A stretch of DNA of 12,250 bases, from NCBI GenBank assembly GCA_964435305.1, contig CAYSZH010000143.1, positions 1 through 12,250 of the forward strand, given 5' to 3'. Below are positions 1-7,940 of the stretch, one piece after another. A model generated the notes under the pieces. The model was given only the letters and a program-made list of their open reading frames with translations. It did not search any database and was not told the origin of the DNA. Every line of letters starts with the position of its first letter. The first letter of the stretch is position 1. Origin of the DNA: Granulosicoccus sp964435305 (GTDB lineage Bacteria > Pseudomonadota > Gammaproteobacteria > Granulosicoccales > Granulosicoccaceae). The position numbers were made by a program, and so were the translations under genes.

Positions 1-99
1 GGGTAGAAAAGTAACTAAAATGATGTCCAACCCCACTCAACTGGAGCAGTTTTAACACTTTCTTTTTTCCTGCAGCAAAGCTAATGCTTCACAGTGTAG
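1..99. other. Upstream flank, no gene recognised
   Basis: This leader precedes the aldolase gene. No coding region is visible in it, and there is no convincing sigma-70 pair: the TTAACA-like hexamer near 52-57 has no good -10 partner at normal spacing. A T-rich run lies around 58-68. It presumably holds the aldolase promoter, but the sequence does not allow it to be placed. Confidence 0.4.
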
Positions 100-129
100 G
101 ATTGTCACTTTCATAGCAAAGTGACAATC
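100..129 (+). promoter_or_regulatory. Perfect 12-bp inverted repeat abutting the aldolase start codon
   Basis: The arms GATTGTCACTTT (100-111) and AAAGTGACAATC (118-129) are exact reverse complements around a 6-base centre, CATAGC. The ATG of the aldolase gene follows two bases later at 132. No T tract follows, so this is not a typical intrinsic terminator. As DNA it could be an operator for a dimeric repressor. As RNA it would fold into a hairpin covering positions -32 to -3 of the gene, which is exactly the ribosome-binding region. The only weak Shine-Dalgarno-like bases (AAAGTGA) lie inside the 3' arm. The symmetry is seen directly; the regulatory role is inferred. Confidence 0.65.
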
Positions 130-131
130 TC

Positions 132-908
132 ATGCCTGCACCAAAAAATTCGTTCAAGAGCGCTCTCCAACAAGATAAGATCCAATTCGGTTGCTGGTTG
201 GGCATGGCTGACAGTTACGCTGCAGAAGTTGCTTGCACAGCAGGATTCGACTGGTTGGTCATCGATGGTGAGCATGCACCGAACGATCTTCGCTCCATCC
301 TGGCACAACTACAGATTGTATCTGCATCAAATGCGCACCCAATAGTGCGCCTTCCTGTAGGTGAAACCCACCGGGTAAAGCAGATATTGGATGCAGGAGC
401 GCAAACCTTACTTATCCCAATGGTGGATAGTGCTAGCCAGGCAGAAAGTCTGGTCGCCGACACGCGCTACCCGCCCCAGGGGCACCGTGGCATTGGCGCC
501 GCATTGACACGATCCTCAAAATTCAACCAGATATCGGATTACGTGGCCACGGCCAACGATGAGATTTGCCTAATCGTACAGATAGAAACGCGCGCCGGGC
601 TCGCATCCCTGGATGATATTTTAAAAGTGAACGGTGTCGATGGCTGCTTTATCGGGCCAGCTGATTTAGCCGCCGATATGGGCTTTCCCGGTAATCATGA
701 AGCACCGGAAGTTCAAAGCGCAATGTACCAGGCACTGGCAAAAATTCGTAAAGCTGGCAAGGGAGCCGGCATACTGGCTTTGGGTGATGCGTTCATTAAA
801 GAATCGGCTGATTCGGGTGCGAATATGATTGGAGTGGGTATCGATATTCTCCTGTTTGCCAACGCGATGCGCCAACTTGCCAGCCGGGTAAAATCAAACC
901 ATGGCTAA
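132..908 (+). CDS. HpcH/HpaI-family aldolase (4-hydroxy-2-oxoheptanedioate aldolase-like)
   Basis: This is a 258-residue class II (divalent-metal) pyruvate aldolase of the HpcH/HpaI family, close to the usual length of about 250-265. Family members reversibly cleave 4-hydroxy-2-oxo acids into pyruvate or oxaloacetate-type products plus an aldehyde; HpaI does this in homoprotocatechuate degradation. The residues expected from E. coli HpaI are all present, shifted by three: the base His48 in DGEHAP, Arg73 in VRLP, metal ligand Glu152 in QIET and metal ligand Asp178 in GPADLA. The RYPPQGHRGIG stretch near 112-122 is also typical. It has no signal peptide and should be cytosolic. No other hpa genes are nearby, so the natural substrate is open; related 2-keto-3-deoxy-sugar-acid (GarL/RhmA) aldolases share this fold. 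ATG 132 is the natural start by homology, although it lacks a clear Shine-Dalgarno and sits just after the inverted repeat at 100-129. Confidence 0.92.
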   Translation: MPAPKNSFKSALQQDKIQFGCWLGMADSYAAEVACTAGFDWLVIDGEHAPNDLRSILAQLQIVSASNAHPIVRLPVGETHRVKQILDAGAQTLLIPMVDSASQAESLVADTRYPPQGHRGIGAALTRSSKFNQISDYVATANDEICLIVQIETRAGLASLDDILKVNGVDGCFIGPADLAADMGFPGNHEAPEVQSAMYQALAKIRKAGKGAGILALGDAFIKESADSGANMIGVGIDILLFANAMRQLASRVKSNHG

Positions 909-987
909 GCCGTAAAACTGATCAACTGTAACCCGAAATAGCACTGCATATGGTATTCTTTTGACAGTGATGACGGGGTGATTTTTC
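909..987 (+). promoter_or_regulatory. Short intergenic region with ribosome-binding site for the DUF1800 gene
   Basis: This 79-base gap separates the aldolase and DUF1800 genes. GGGGTG at 975-980 lies 7 bases before ATG 988 and is a serviceable Shine-Dalgarno. No terminator hairpin follows the aldolase gene, so read-through is possible. A separate promoter is plausible (TATTCT around 954-959 as a -10), but I see no good -35 partner. Confidence 0.35.
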
Positions 988-3900
988 ATGTATCGGTACC
1001 TGCGCTTTCGAGGCCACTTTCTCCTATTAAGCCTACTGTTAACCTTCTCTCACGGGGTGCTTTCGGCGACACTGTATTATCCCTCCGACACCGGCAGCAG
1101 CTCAACAGATACCAGCTGGAGAATCATTGATGCCAACCCTACAGGCGCTGAAGTAGTCACTATTGCTGATGCCACGCTCAACCGTGAAGTCACTCAAACC
1201 AGCAGTACCGCAACACAGAATGCATTTCGAATCGGGGGAACCAGCAGCTCAAACGGTTGGAATAATACAGACGAATTTGTCGTTTCCTGGAGTTTGAAAT
1301 CGAACGGCAACTACAACGTTTATGTTCGAGTCGATACGTCGCTCGGTTGGCGATACCTTTATTACAACCAATCTAACAAGAACAATTTACTGAACAGTAG
1401 CGGTCGCTACATTCATCACGGACTAGGCACCTCGAGTAAAGATGGGCATTGGCATACCTGGTCACGCGATTTAACAGCAGACCTTGCCAATGCTGAACCT
1501 GAGAACATACTGCTTGCGGTACATGGAATAACATTGCGCGGCAGTGTGTCGATTACCAATGTTTATCTTGGCAATACGCTATCACCTGTTGCGCGCATCA
1601 ACGAACAACCCCTGGATATCCCCATTCGCGAATCAATAACCCTTAATGCCACGGGTGATGCCCTAACATCCAGCACGATTGTCTGGTCTGTAGATGGTGT
1701 CGTACAGGCGGAAACAGATCAGCAATGGTCCGGTTCTTTCGAAACAGCCGGCACTAAAACTTTTTTGCTTGAAGTCGATGATGGTCAAACCAGCAGTATT
1801 GAAACCACTAGTGTCAATGTTGTTGACAACAGCACACCCACAGTTTACAGCGATGCCCAAGACAATACGCTCGATGGCTGGGCGATTCGTGACAATACAC
1901 CGGAGGGCGCCTTATTAGAAAACGTGCCGGCCGATAGCAATGGTGGGCGCGCAATAAAGACCACCAGCAGCAATTTGCAGAACGCATTTTTGCTCGGTAG
2001 CGTTAATACCAGCGGCGAAAGTTGGCGTAACAGCACGCAATCAATCTTTAGTTTTCGGGCAAAAGCATCGGACAATTTCAGAGTCTACGTGCGTGTGATG
2101 ACCTTGGATGGCTGGCGATATTTATGGTACGACCCACGCGACAACAATTTACTGCATAACAGCAATGGTCGTTATATCCATCACGGCTTGGGCACTGATG
2201 CCAAGAACGATGAGTGGGTAACCATCTATCGAGATTTAAACGCTGATTTACAAGCCGTCGAAAGCGATAATCAGGTGACCGAAGTCTACGGCGTGCTGGT
2301 TCGTGGCAGCATGCTCATTACAGACGTACAACTGATGGCGCGCCTACCGGATGCTACCGAACCAGAACCAATCGATGACCAAGCACCACTCGCAACGTTT
2401 ACCAGTTCAACACTATCTGGGGTAGCGCCACTTACGCTGAACTTAGACGCCAGCGAGTCAACTGACAACATCGGCATTGTGTCGTACAACTGGTCATTTG
2501 GCGATGGTCAAACTACGCAATCCGCACAGCCCTTTGTGATAAGTCATACCTACGCGGTTGAGGGGTCCTATACCGCATCATTAACAGTAACCGACTTAGC
2601 GGGTAATACCGCTAGTACTCTGCAAACGATCAACGTTATTGCTCCAAACCAAGCCCCGACGGCAATTTTTACAGCCACTGTCGATCAAACCAACCCGCTT
2701 CTCATCCATGTGGATGCAGGCGAATCCACTGATGACGCAGGTATCAGCAGTTACACCTGGCAATACGCGGATGGAAGCGAAGCCATGGGTATGGCAACGT
2801 CTTTATTATTTGCAGACGCAGGAATAAAAAACATCAGCCTGCAAGTGCGCGATGAGCAAGGGCTTTTCGATGAATCAATTCAGACAGTGACATTGAACCT
2901 ACCCGTTCCAGCCGTCCCAATCAATTTAACACCGCAGCCCGATGCCATTGTTGATGCGGGTTCTACACAAACCTTTATTTGGTCGGCCGACCCATTAGCT
3001 GCAAGCTTTGACTTTCATTTCTTTGACCGCATAGACGGCAGCCTAACGTTTATCAATGACATAGATCCGACAATAGCTTGCCAGGATGCATCTTGCCAAT
3101 TGCAACAACTGATTGAATTGCCTGTGCATGCCAATCACGCCTGGCGTGTGCGTGCCCGAAACGCATCCGGGGTCTCAGGCTGGTCCAGAAGCGAGTTTGA
3201 CATCGTGGAACCCGTATCAGAGCCTCCGCAAACACCCGAACTAATCACGCCTTCCAATGACATGGACATCATGGCTCCAAGCGCTATTACCTTTTTATGG
3301 GCCCCTGCTGACACTGCCAGCGAATATGACTTGGAGGTAATTGATAGTCAACAAAACACAGTGGTGTCTCACCTTGACTTGCTAGCCTCAAACAGCTGTT
3401 CGACAAGTCAATGTACTTTTACATCAACACTCGATTTAGCGGCGAATGATAATTACACATGGCGCGTGCGTGCAAAAAATGCAATAGCCCCTTCTTTATG
3501 GGCAAGTTCTTCTTTCAATGTCATTGAACCTGATACCAGTATTCCAGAAGAGCCTGTCAATCTGACACCGGTTGCCACAAGCACTTTAGTAGAAAACACG
3601 GCAGTCACGTTTTCCTGGCAAGCCACAGAACACGCCACCTACTACGATTTTCATTTCTTTGACAATGAAACCAAGGCGCTGACGTTCACAAACGCGATAG
3701 ACCCAACGGAGAGTTGCGACGAGACGGTGTGCACACTGACAACACCAGTCGCCCTGCCCGTTTTTTTAAACCATGCCTGGCGGGTGCGAGCAGGCAACTC
3801 TTTAGGCGTTTCAAGTTGGTCGCGTAATTTGTTTAATGTCATTGCTGCCGTAACTGACGCACCTGATCTGCCTGAGAACATAAGCCCAGCGGTGGGCGCT

Positions 3901-5991
3901 CAGCTGTTTGCAAGCAGCGATCAGGTATTCACCTGGACACATAGTGCCAGCGCCAGCTCGTATGATTTTCACTTTTTTGATTCGTTTAGCGGAGAGCAAA
4001 CCTACATAACCGGGCTGGATGCGAGCAGCCTTTGCGATGCAACTCTGTGCGAATTCAGCACCTTGGTTGACCTTCCAATAGGTAATGAGCACGCATGGAG
4101 AGTACGTGCCATTAACGGAATAGGTCGATCAGAATGGTCGCGTTCTGTTTTCTCGGTGGTTCCGGACACCGACACAACACTACAAGCCTTTTTTAGCCTC
4201 TCAACTCAAAGTGGTTTTGCACCGTTAAGTGTATCGTTCGATGCCAGCGCATCAACAGCGCAAAACGGCATTGTTAGTTACGATTGGCAATTTGATGAAG
4301 ATAGCCGTACCGAGGGGCCAGAAGCGATTCAGACAGCGCATGTGTTTGACACAGCTGGTAGCTATAGTGTGACACTTACGGTGACTAATGACGCAGGCTT
4401 AACTGATAGCTATAGCGCCAGTATCAGCGTCATTGACCCTGCTACCATTGATGCTGTGTCATCAGCCGATGCTGCAAGGCTACTTGCACAAGCGAGCTTT
4501 GGCGCCAGTAGTGATGCCATTGCTGAGGTACAACTACGCGGTGTCGCAGGCTGGATCGAACATCAGTTCAATTTGCAGGGTGCAGCGCATCTTGACTATG
4601 TCACGCTCTACTCCAATGGCAGCAACCGTACCGCAAGACACGAAGTTTGGTGGAGAGATGCCGTAGATGGTGAAGATCAGTTGCGTTCGCGTGTCGCCTA
4701 TGCACTCAGTCAGCTATTTGTCATATCTGACACAGGCTTTACTTTATCCAACGCTCAGTTTGGTGTCACTCACTATTATGATCAACTGCGAGAAATGGCA
4801 TTCAGTAACTACCGAGACTTGCTAGAAACCGTCACGCTAAGCCCAGTAATGGGCATCTATTTGAGCATGTTGCAAAACCAGAAAGCAGATTCTGCAAGCC
4901 ATACTCGCGCGGATGAAAACTATGCAAGAGAAGTATTGCAGCTTTTCTCAATTGGACTGTACAACTTGAATCAGGATGGCAGCTCAACGAATGAAAATGC
5001 ATTTACACAAGCTCAGGTAGAAGATTTTGCTCGTGTGTTTACTGGTTGGAACTACAAGAATGCCGGCCGCTGGGATCGCCCTCTTTTTACCAATCAGGAT
5101 TTAATCAATCCTATGGAGCCGTTTGAGCAGTTTCATGACACCGGCAGCAAATCACTTTTATTGGGGCAAGACATTCCGGCAGGATTAACAGCAAAAGCCG
5201 ATCTTGACATGGCCTTGGATAATATTTTCAACCATCCAAACGTGGGCCCTTTTGTGGGTAAACACTTAATTCAACAGCTTGTTACCAGCAACCCCTCTCC
5301 GGCTTATATTGAACGGGTCGCATCAGCATTCAACGACAATGGTGCTGGCGTTCGTGGTGATCTCAAAGCAGTGGTTCGCCAGATATTAATGGATGACGAA
5401 GCGCGCTCAAATGAAACGGCACCTCACTTTGGAAAACTGCGAGAACCTGTCATGCGCTTAGCCCATCTTTGGAGAGCATTTAAGGTAAAGCCAGGCAATC
5501 AATCGGTACGCAACGAATACAACACTTACACCCCGTGGATGGAAAACCTTGAAACGGTAACAGGGCAAGCCGTACTACGCTCCCCTTCTGTATTTAACTT
5601 TTACCAACCCGAGCATGCTCCAGCCGGAGCAGTTCAAAACCAGGGCTTAGTGGCACCTGTATTTCAGATTTTTACCGATAGCAACCTGTTGGCAACTGCA
5701 ACACGTATTAATAATCAAATTCACCGACACTTTGCAGCCAACCCGAATTCGGTTGAACTAAACCCTAGCTATGTCGACTTTAGTGTCGAGAACACACTGG
5801 CAAGTAATACGGATGCACTTCTCGACCATCTAAACATACTGCTGCTATCAGGCAGTATGAGTGACGGCCTTCGAAGTGTTTTAAGCACGCATTTAAATGC
5901 GCTTGAGTCAGACGACACCGGCTTAAAACAGCGAGCACGTGACGCAGTTTCATTAATAGTCGCTTCACCAGAATACCTGGTGCAAAAATGA
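988..5991 (+). CDS. Secreted multidomain DUF1800 protein with PKD and Fn3-like repeats
   Basis: The product has 1667 residues. Residues 1-27 form a Sec signal peptide (hydrophobic core FLLLSLLLTF, likely cut after LSA). Residues about 28-195 and 285-449 are two copies of one beta-rich module. PKD domains follow at about 468-551 and 556-637. Four Fn3-like repeats occupy about 643-741, 748-846, 855-951 and 960-1058, and a third PKD domain about 1065-1150. The DUF1800 domain fills 1155-1667, with typical stretches such as ARLLAQASFGA, ENYAREVLQLFSIGLYNL, EDFARVFTGW, KLREPVMRLAHLWRAF and RSPSVFNFYQPEHAP. PKD and Fn3 units are common extracellular spacers or binding modules; DUF1800 has no established reaction. 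Most family members are near 450-600 residues, so the roughly 1150-residue N-terminal extension is large. The stop overlaps the next start (ATGA, 5988-5991), so the DUF1501 partner is translationally coupled. The protein is expected to be periplasmic, surface-attached or secreted. Family assignment is firm; function is unknown. Confidence 0.93.
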   Translation: MYRYLRFRGHFLLLSLLLTFSHGVLSATLYYPSDTGSSSTDTSWRIIDANPTGAEVVTIADATLNREVTQTSSTATQNAFRIGGTSSSNGWNNTDEFVVSWSLKSNGNYNVYVRVDTSLGWRYLYYNQSNKNNLLNSSGRYIHHGLGTSSKDGHWHTWSRDLTADLANAEPENILLAVHGITLRGSVSITNVYLGNTLSPVARINEQPLDIPIRESITLNATGDALTSSTIVWSVDGVVQAETDQQWSGSFETAGTKTFLLEVDDGQTSSIETTSVNVVDNSTPTVYSDAQDNTLDGWAIRDNTPEGALLENVPADSNGGRAIKTTSSNLQNAFLLGSVNTSGESWRNSTQSIFSFRAKASDNFRVYVRVMTLDGWRYLWYDPRDNNLLHNSNGRYIHHGLGTDAKNDEWVTIYRDLNADLQAVESDNQVTEVYGVLVRGSMLITDVQLMARLPDATEPEPIDDQAPLATFTSSTLSGVAPLTLNLDASESTDNIGIVSYNWSFGDGQTTQSAQPFVISHTYAVEGSYTASLTVTDLAGNTASTLQTINVIAPNQAPTAIFTATVDQTNPLLIHVDAGESTDDAGISSYTWQYADGSEAMGMATSLLFADAGIKNISLQVRDEQGLFDESIQTVTLNLPVPAVPINLTPQPDAIVDAGSTQTFIWSADPLAASFDFHFFDRIDGSLTFINDIDPTIACQDASCQLQQLIELPVHANHAWRVRARNASGVSGWSRSEFDIVEPVSEPPQTPELITPSNDMDIMAPSAITFLWAPADTASEYDLEVIDSQQNTVVSHLDLLASNSCSTSQCTFTSTLDLAANDNYTWRVRAKNAIAPSLWASSSFNVIEPDTSIPEEPVNLTPVATSTLVENTAVTFSWQATEHATYYDFHFFDNETKALTFTNAIDPTESCDETVCTLTTPVALPVFLNHAWRVRAGNSLGVSSWSRNLFNVIAAVTDAPDLPENISPAVGAQLFASSDQVFTWTHSASASSYDFHFFDSFSGEQTYITGLDASSLCDATLCEFSTLVDLPIGNEHAWRVRAINGIGRSEWSRSVFSVVPDTDTTLQAFFSLSTQSGFAPLSVSFDASASTAQNGIVSYDWQFDEDSRTEGPEAIQTAHVFDTAGSYSVTLTVTNDAGLTDSYSASISVIDPATIDAVSSADAARLLAQASFGASSDAIAEVQLRGVAGWIEHQFNLQGAAHLDYVTLYSNGSNRTARHEVWWRDAVDGEDQLRSRVAYALSQLFVISDTGFTLSNAQFGVTHYYDQLREMAFSNYRDLLETVTLSPVMGIYLSMLQNQKADSASHTRADENYAREVLQLFSIGLYNLNQDGSSTNENAFTQAQVEDFARVFTGWNYKNAGRWDRPLFTNQDLINPMEPFEQFHDTGSKSLLLGQDIPAGLTAKADLDMALDNIFNHPNVGPFVGKHLIQQLVTSNPSPAYIERVASAFNDNGAGVRGDLKAVVRQILMDDEARSNETAPHFGKLREPVMRLAHLWRAFKVKPGNQSVRNEYNTYTPWMENLETVTGQAVLRSPSVFNFYQPEHAPAGAVQNQGLVAPVFQIFTDSNLLATATRINNQIHRHFAANPNSVELNPSYVDFSVENTLASNTDALLDHLNILLLSGSMSDGLRSVLSTHLNALESDDTGLKQRARDAVSLIVASPEYLVQK
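1066..2335 (+). repeat. Duplicated N-terminal beta-rich module in the DUF1800 protein
   Basis: Two modules of about 165 residues (protein positions about 28-195 and 285-449) share clear landmarks in the same order: QNAF, then VYVRV, then GWRYL (120-124 and 375-379), then RYIHHGLGT (140-148 and 395-403), then a W-x5-RDLxADL segment and a closing RGS-x-x-IT-x-V strand. The spacing between copies is about 255 residues, filled by a PKD-like or Ig-like domain (about 196-280, with WSVDGV and DDGQTSS). The Trp/Tyr/His-rich content resembles carbohydrate-binding jelly-roll modules, but I do not recognise a named family. DNA identity between copies is only partial, so the duplication is old. Confidence 0.75.
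2914..4160 (+). repeat. Four tandem Fn3-like repeats, each with a C-x4-C pair
   Basis: Four units of about 100 residues run in tandem. Each starts with a NLTP/LITP/NISP-type strand, continues with F-x-W, and ends with WRVRA-x-N followed by a W-S-x-x-x-F-x-V strand. Units 1, 3 and 4 carry a (Y/F)DFHFFD signature, which is replaced in unit 2 by YDLEVID. Every unit has one Cys pair with four residues between: CQDASC, CSTSQC, CDETVC and CDATLC. The even spacing suggests a disulfide in each repeat, consistent with an exported protein. Confidence 0.8.
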
Positions 5992-7418
5992 GTAACAGCA
6001 TGTTAAATCACAAACAGTTAAGGGCGCGACGCCAGTTCCTAAAACAGATGGCCACAGCTTCTGTACTTGGCAGTGGAGTTGCTGCAATGAACGGCAAGCT
6101 CGGCCTTATCGGTAATGCCATGGCATCCGCAGGCGACTATGGCTCGCTTACAGATTACAAGGCGCTGGTTTGTGTTTTTCTCTATGGCGGCAGCGACTCA
6201 TTCAATATGTTTGTGCCGACCGAAACGAATCTTTACAACAACTACGTGACCAGCCGCGGCAATCTGGCGATAAACCAGGACACCTTGCTGTTGCCTCAGG
6301 TAGAGTCAGGTTTTGGTTTTAACGCCAATATGAGTAATTGCAAAAATCTTTACGACAGTGGAAAACTTGCGGTTGTTAGTAACGTGGGGAACCTGATCGC
6401 ACCAGTTACTAAAACTCATTATGAAAATGGCAGCAGCGAAATCCCGGCCGACCTCTTTGCACATAACCACCAGCAGGAACAATCACTAAAGGGCTTGAGC
6501 AGCCTTCCAAGCTCAATTGTCAGCAGTGGTTGGGGTGGTCGAATGGCCGATTTACTAAGCGAGGCTAATTCAGATGCTGAACTGCCGCCCACATTTTCTC
6601 TTAACGGCAGTAACCACTGGTTGCCTGGCAATGCCAGCACGCCGCTAAACCTAAACCCAAACAATGGCCTGACACCCATGTCTTTTATGGATGAGGCCAA
6701 CGGTGGCAGCAATAATACGGGGCGAGCCAGTGCCCTATCGCAGATTCTTAACTTGCCAAGTTCCCACGCACTTGAAATCCAGGCGGCGCAGTCCATAAAC
6801 CGCGGCATTGATGCCTCTGGTGCACTGCTGTCAACATTGGCTGAATATCAGACGTTTAATACATCCTATAACGCGAGTAGCAAACTGGGTGCACAGCTAC
6901 GCATGGTGGCACGCCTGATTGCAGGACAACAAAGCCTGGGTATGAAGCGCCAAATCTTTTTTGTTGGTATGGGTGGTTGGGACACACACGATAACCAGGC
7001 AGTACGTTTTGATAACCTCGTAAACGAGCTTGATGAAAGCCTTGCCGATTTCTACGCAACATTGGAAGAAATCGGTAAGCAAGATGCTGTCACCAGTTTT
7101 ACCGCATCTGATTTTGGCCGCACGCTCACCATCAATGGCGATGGGTCTGATCATGGATGGGGTGGGCATTACATGGTCATGGGCGGCGCTGTGAACGGCG
7201 GGCAGTTGTTGGGTGACTTGCCAAGCTATCTAACAGGTGCCGATGATGATGTTGGAGATAAGGGTCGAATTATTCCGCAATTATCGATCAATCAACTTGG
7301 CGCATCACTTGGCCAATGGATGGGATTGGGTAACGGGGATTTAGCCGATATCTTTCCTGACCTGGCGAATTTTGGCAGTAGCTGGCAAAGCGAGATTAAT
7401 TTATTTAACAACGCATAA
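5988..7418 (+). CDS. Tat-exported DUF1501 protein (alkaline phosphatase/sulfatase-like)
   Basis: The product has 476 residues, a normal length for DUF1501. The N-terminus carries a twin-arginine motif (RRQFLK, residues 14-19) before a hydrophobic stretch, so export as a folded, possibly metal-loaded protein is likely. Family landmarks include VFLYGGSDSFNMFVP (about 63-77), GGWDTHDNQ with Asp332 and His334, DFGRT (about 373-377), and SDHGWGGHYMVMGG with Asp388, His389 and His394. These Asp/His clusters match the metal-binding regions of the alkaline phosphatase/sulfatase superfamily to which DUF1501 is related; the substrate is unknown. The start ATG overlaps the DUF1800 stop by 4 bases. Adjacent DUF1800 and DUF1501 genes are a recurring arrangement in bacteria, so the two products probably act together. 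No alternative family fits. Confidence 0.92.
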   Translation: MSNSMLNHKQLRARRQFLKQMATASVLGSGVAAMNGKLGLIGNAMASAGDYGSLTDYKALVCVFLYGGSDSFNMFVPTETNLYNNYVTSRGNLAINQDTLLLPQVESGFGFNANMSNCKNLYDSGKLAVVSNVGNLIAPVTKTHYENGSSEIPADLFAHNHQQEQSLKGLSSLPSSIVSSGWGGRMADLLSEANSDAELPPTFSLNGSNHWLPGNASTPLNLNPNNGLTPMSFMDEANGGSNNTGRASALSQILNLPSSHALEIQAAQSINRGIDASGALLSTLAEYQTFNTSYNASSKLGAQLRMVARLIAGQQSLGMKRQIFFVGMGGWDTHDNQAVRFDNLVNELDESLADFYATLEEIGKQDAVTSFTASDFGRTLTINGDGSDHGWGGHYMVMGGAVNGGQLLGDLPSYLTGADDDVGDKGRIIPQLSINQLGASLGQWMGLGNGDLADIFPDLANFGSSWQSEINLFNNA

Positions 7419-7556
7419 GGCGATTGTGCCACTGTATAAGTCTGCGCATAATTTGTTAAGTTGTGATCGACCTTAATTAAGTACGTTCGCATGTGAACTA
7501 CGTACAGCTGATTTCGGCCAACACAGGAGCCAGTCTGTAGAAAGATCAACTTTTCC
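7419..7556. other. Intergenic region between the DUF1501 gene and the MerR-type promoter
   Basis: No coding region is seen. A palindrome CTTAATTAAG lies at 7472-7481, and GTACGT (7481-7486) can pair with ACGTAC (7500-7505) around a 13-base loop. No T tract follows either, so a classical intrinsic terminator for the DUF1501 gene is not evident. Either dyad may be fortuitous. Confidence 0.35.
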
Positions 7557-7587
7557 TTGACTTAAACCATGGTTTAAGTCCTATCAT
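7557..7587 (+). promoter_or_regulatory. MerR-type promoter/operator with 19-bp spacer
   Basis: A -35 box TTGACT (7557-7562) and a -10 box TATCAT (7582-7587) are separated by 19 bases. This overlong spacing is characteristic of promoters that MerR-family activators remodel by twisting the DNA. A perfect 22-bp palindrome, GACTTAAACCA followed by TGGTTTAAGTC (7559-7580), fills the spacer and overlaps the -35 box, as in mer, zntA and copA promoters. It lies about 30 bases before the first cassette gene, and a MerR-family gene is the third gene downstream, so positive autoregulation by the metal-loaded regulator is the likely mode. Confidence 0.88.
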
Positions 7588-7617
7588 CAGATGCGAGTCT
7601 AATGAATAAGGAAATAT

Positions 7618-7938
7618 ATGTCTGCGGATAAAACACTGAATTGCACGCTTAACACTCAAGAGCAACGCCTTCGCCGTTCTCAAGTTCGAAGCACAATAAC
7701 AGCTCATGTAACTGCCGCAACCTCACTTAAAGACGGTTTGCGCCTAGACTTCGATGATTCCTCCAGACTACGAGAGCTGTTAAACGACTTCGTTTTATTG
7801 GAAGGCGAATGCTGCAGTTTTCTATCGTTCTCACTCAGTCAGCCTCCAGATGAATTATCTTTACTAATCGAAGGCCCGCCGGAGGCCTCAGGTGTTATTG
7901 ACTTGTTTCGCAAATCGATATTGGATTCGGGACCTTGA
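7618..7938 (+). CDS. Small three-cysteine 'ECC' protein of the metal-response cassette
   Basis: This 106-residue protein is likely soluble, with no signal peptide or membrane segment. It has three cysteines: Cys9 in LNCTLN near the N-terminus and the vicinal pair Cys65-Cys66 in EGECCSFLSFSL. From memory, small proteins with an N-terminal CTL and a central (E/R)CC-x-F-x-x-F motif recur next to MerR regulators and mercury-transporter-like genes, but no biochemical function is established to my knowledge. Binding of a thiophilic metal by the three thiols is inferred. AAGGA (7608-7612) lies 5 bases before ATG 7618, a strong ribosome-binding site, and the MerR-type promoter is immediately upstream. 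The next gene starts two bases after this stop. Confidence 0.8.
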   Translation: MSADKTLNCTLNTQEQRLRRSQVRSTITAHVTAATSLKDGLRLDFDDSSRLRELLNDFVLLEGECCSFLSFSLSQPPDELSLLIEGPPEASGVIDLFRKSILDSGP

Positions 7939-7940
7939 GC

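Noticed and set aside
961..966. TTGACA as a -35 box for the DUF1800 gene
   Set aside because: A -10 box at normal spacing would fall on the start codon at 988, and no TATAAT-like hexamer is there.
3811..4092. 93-codon open frame on the minus strand
   Set aside because: It is antisense to the fourth Fn3-like repeat and has no independent support.
2914..4160. Mobile or recombination-active DNA repeat
   Set aside because: Similarity is at the protein level only; the DNA copies have diverged and there are no flanking terminal repeats or target-site duplications.
6419..6808. 129-codon open frame on the minus strand
   Set aside because: It lies wholly inside the well-supported DUF1501 gene and shows no recognisable domain; it is a shadow of that coding sequence.
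7481..7505. Terminator for the DUF1501 gene
   Set aside because: The GTACGT/ACGTAC pairing is only 6 bp around a 13-base loop and lacks a T tract, so it is too weak to call.
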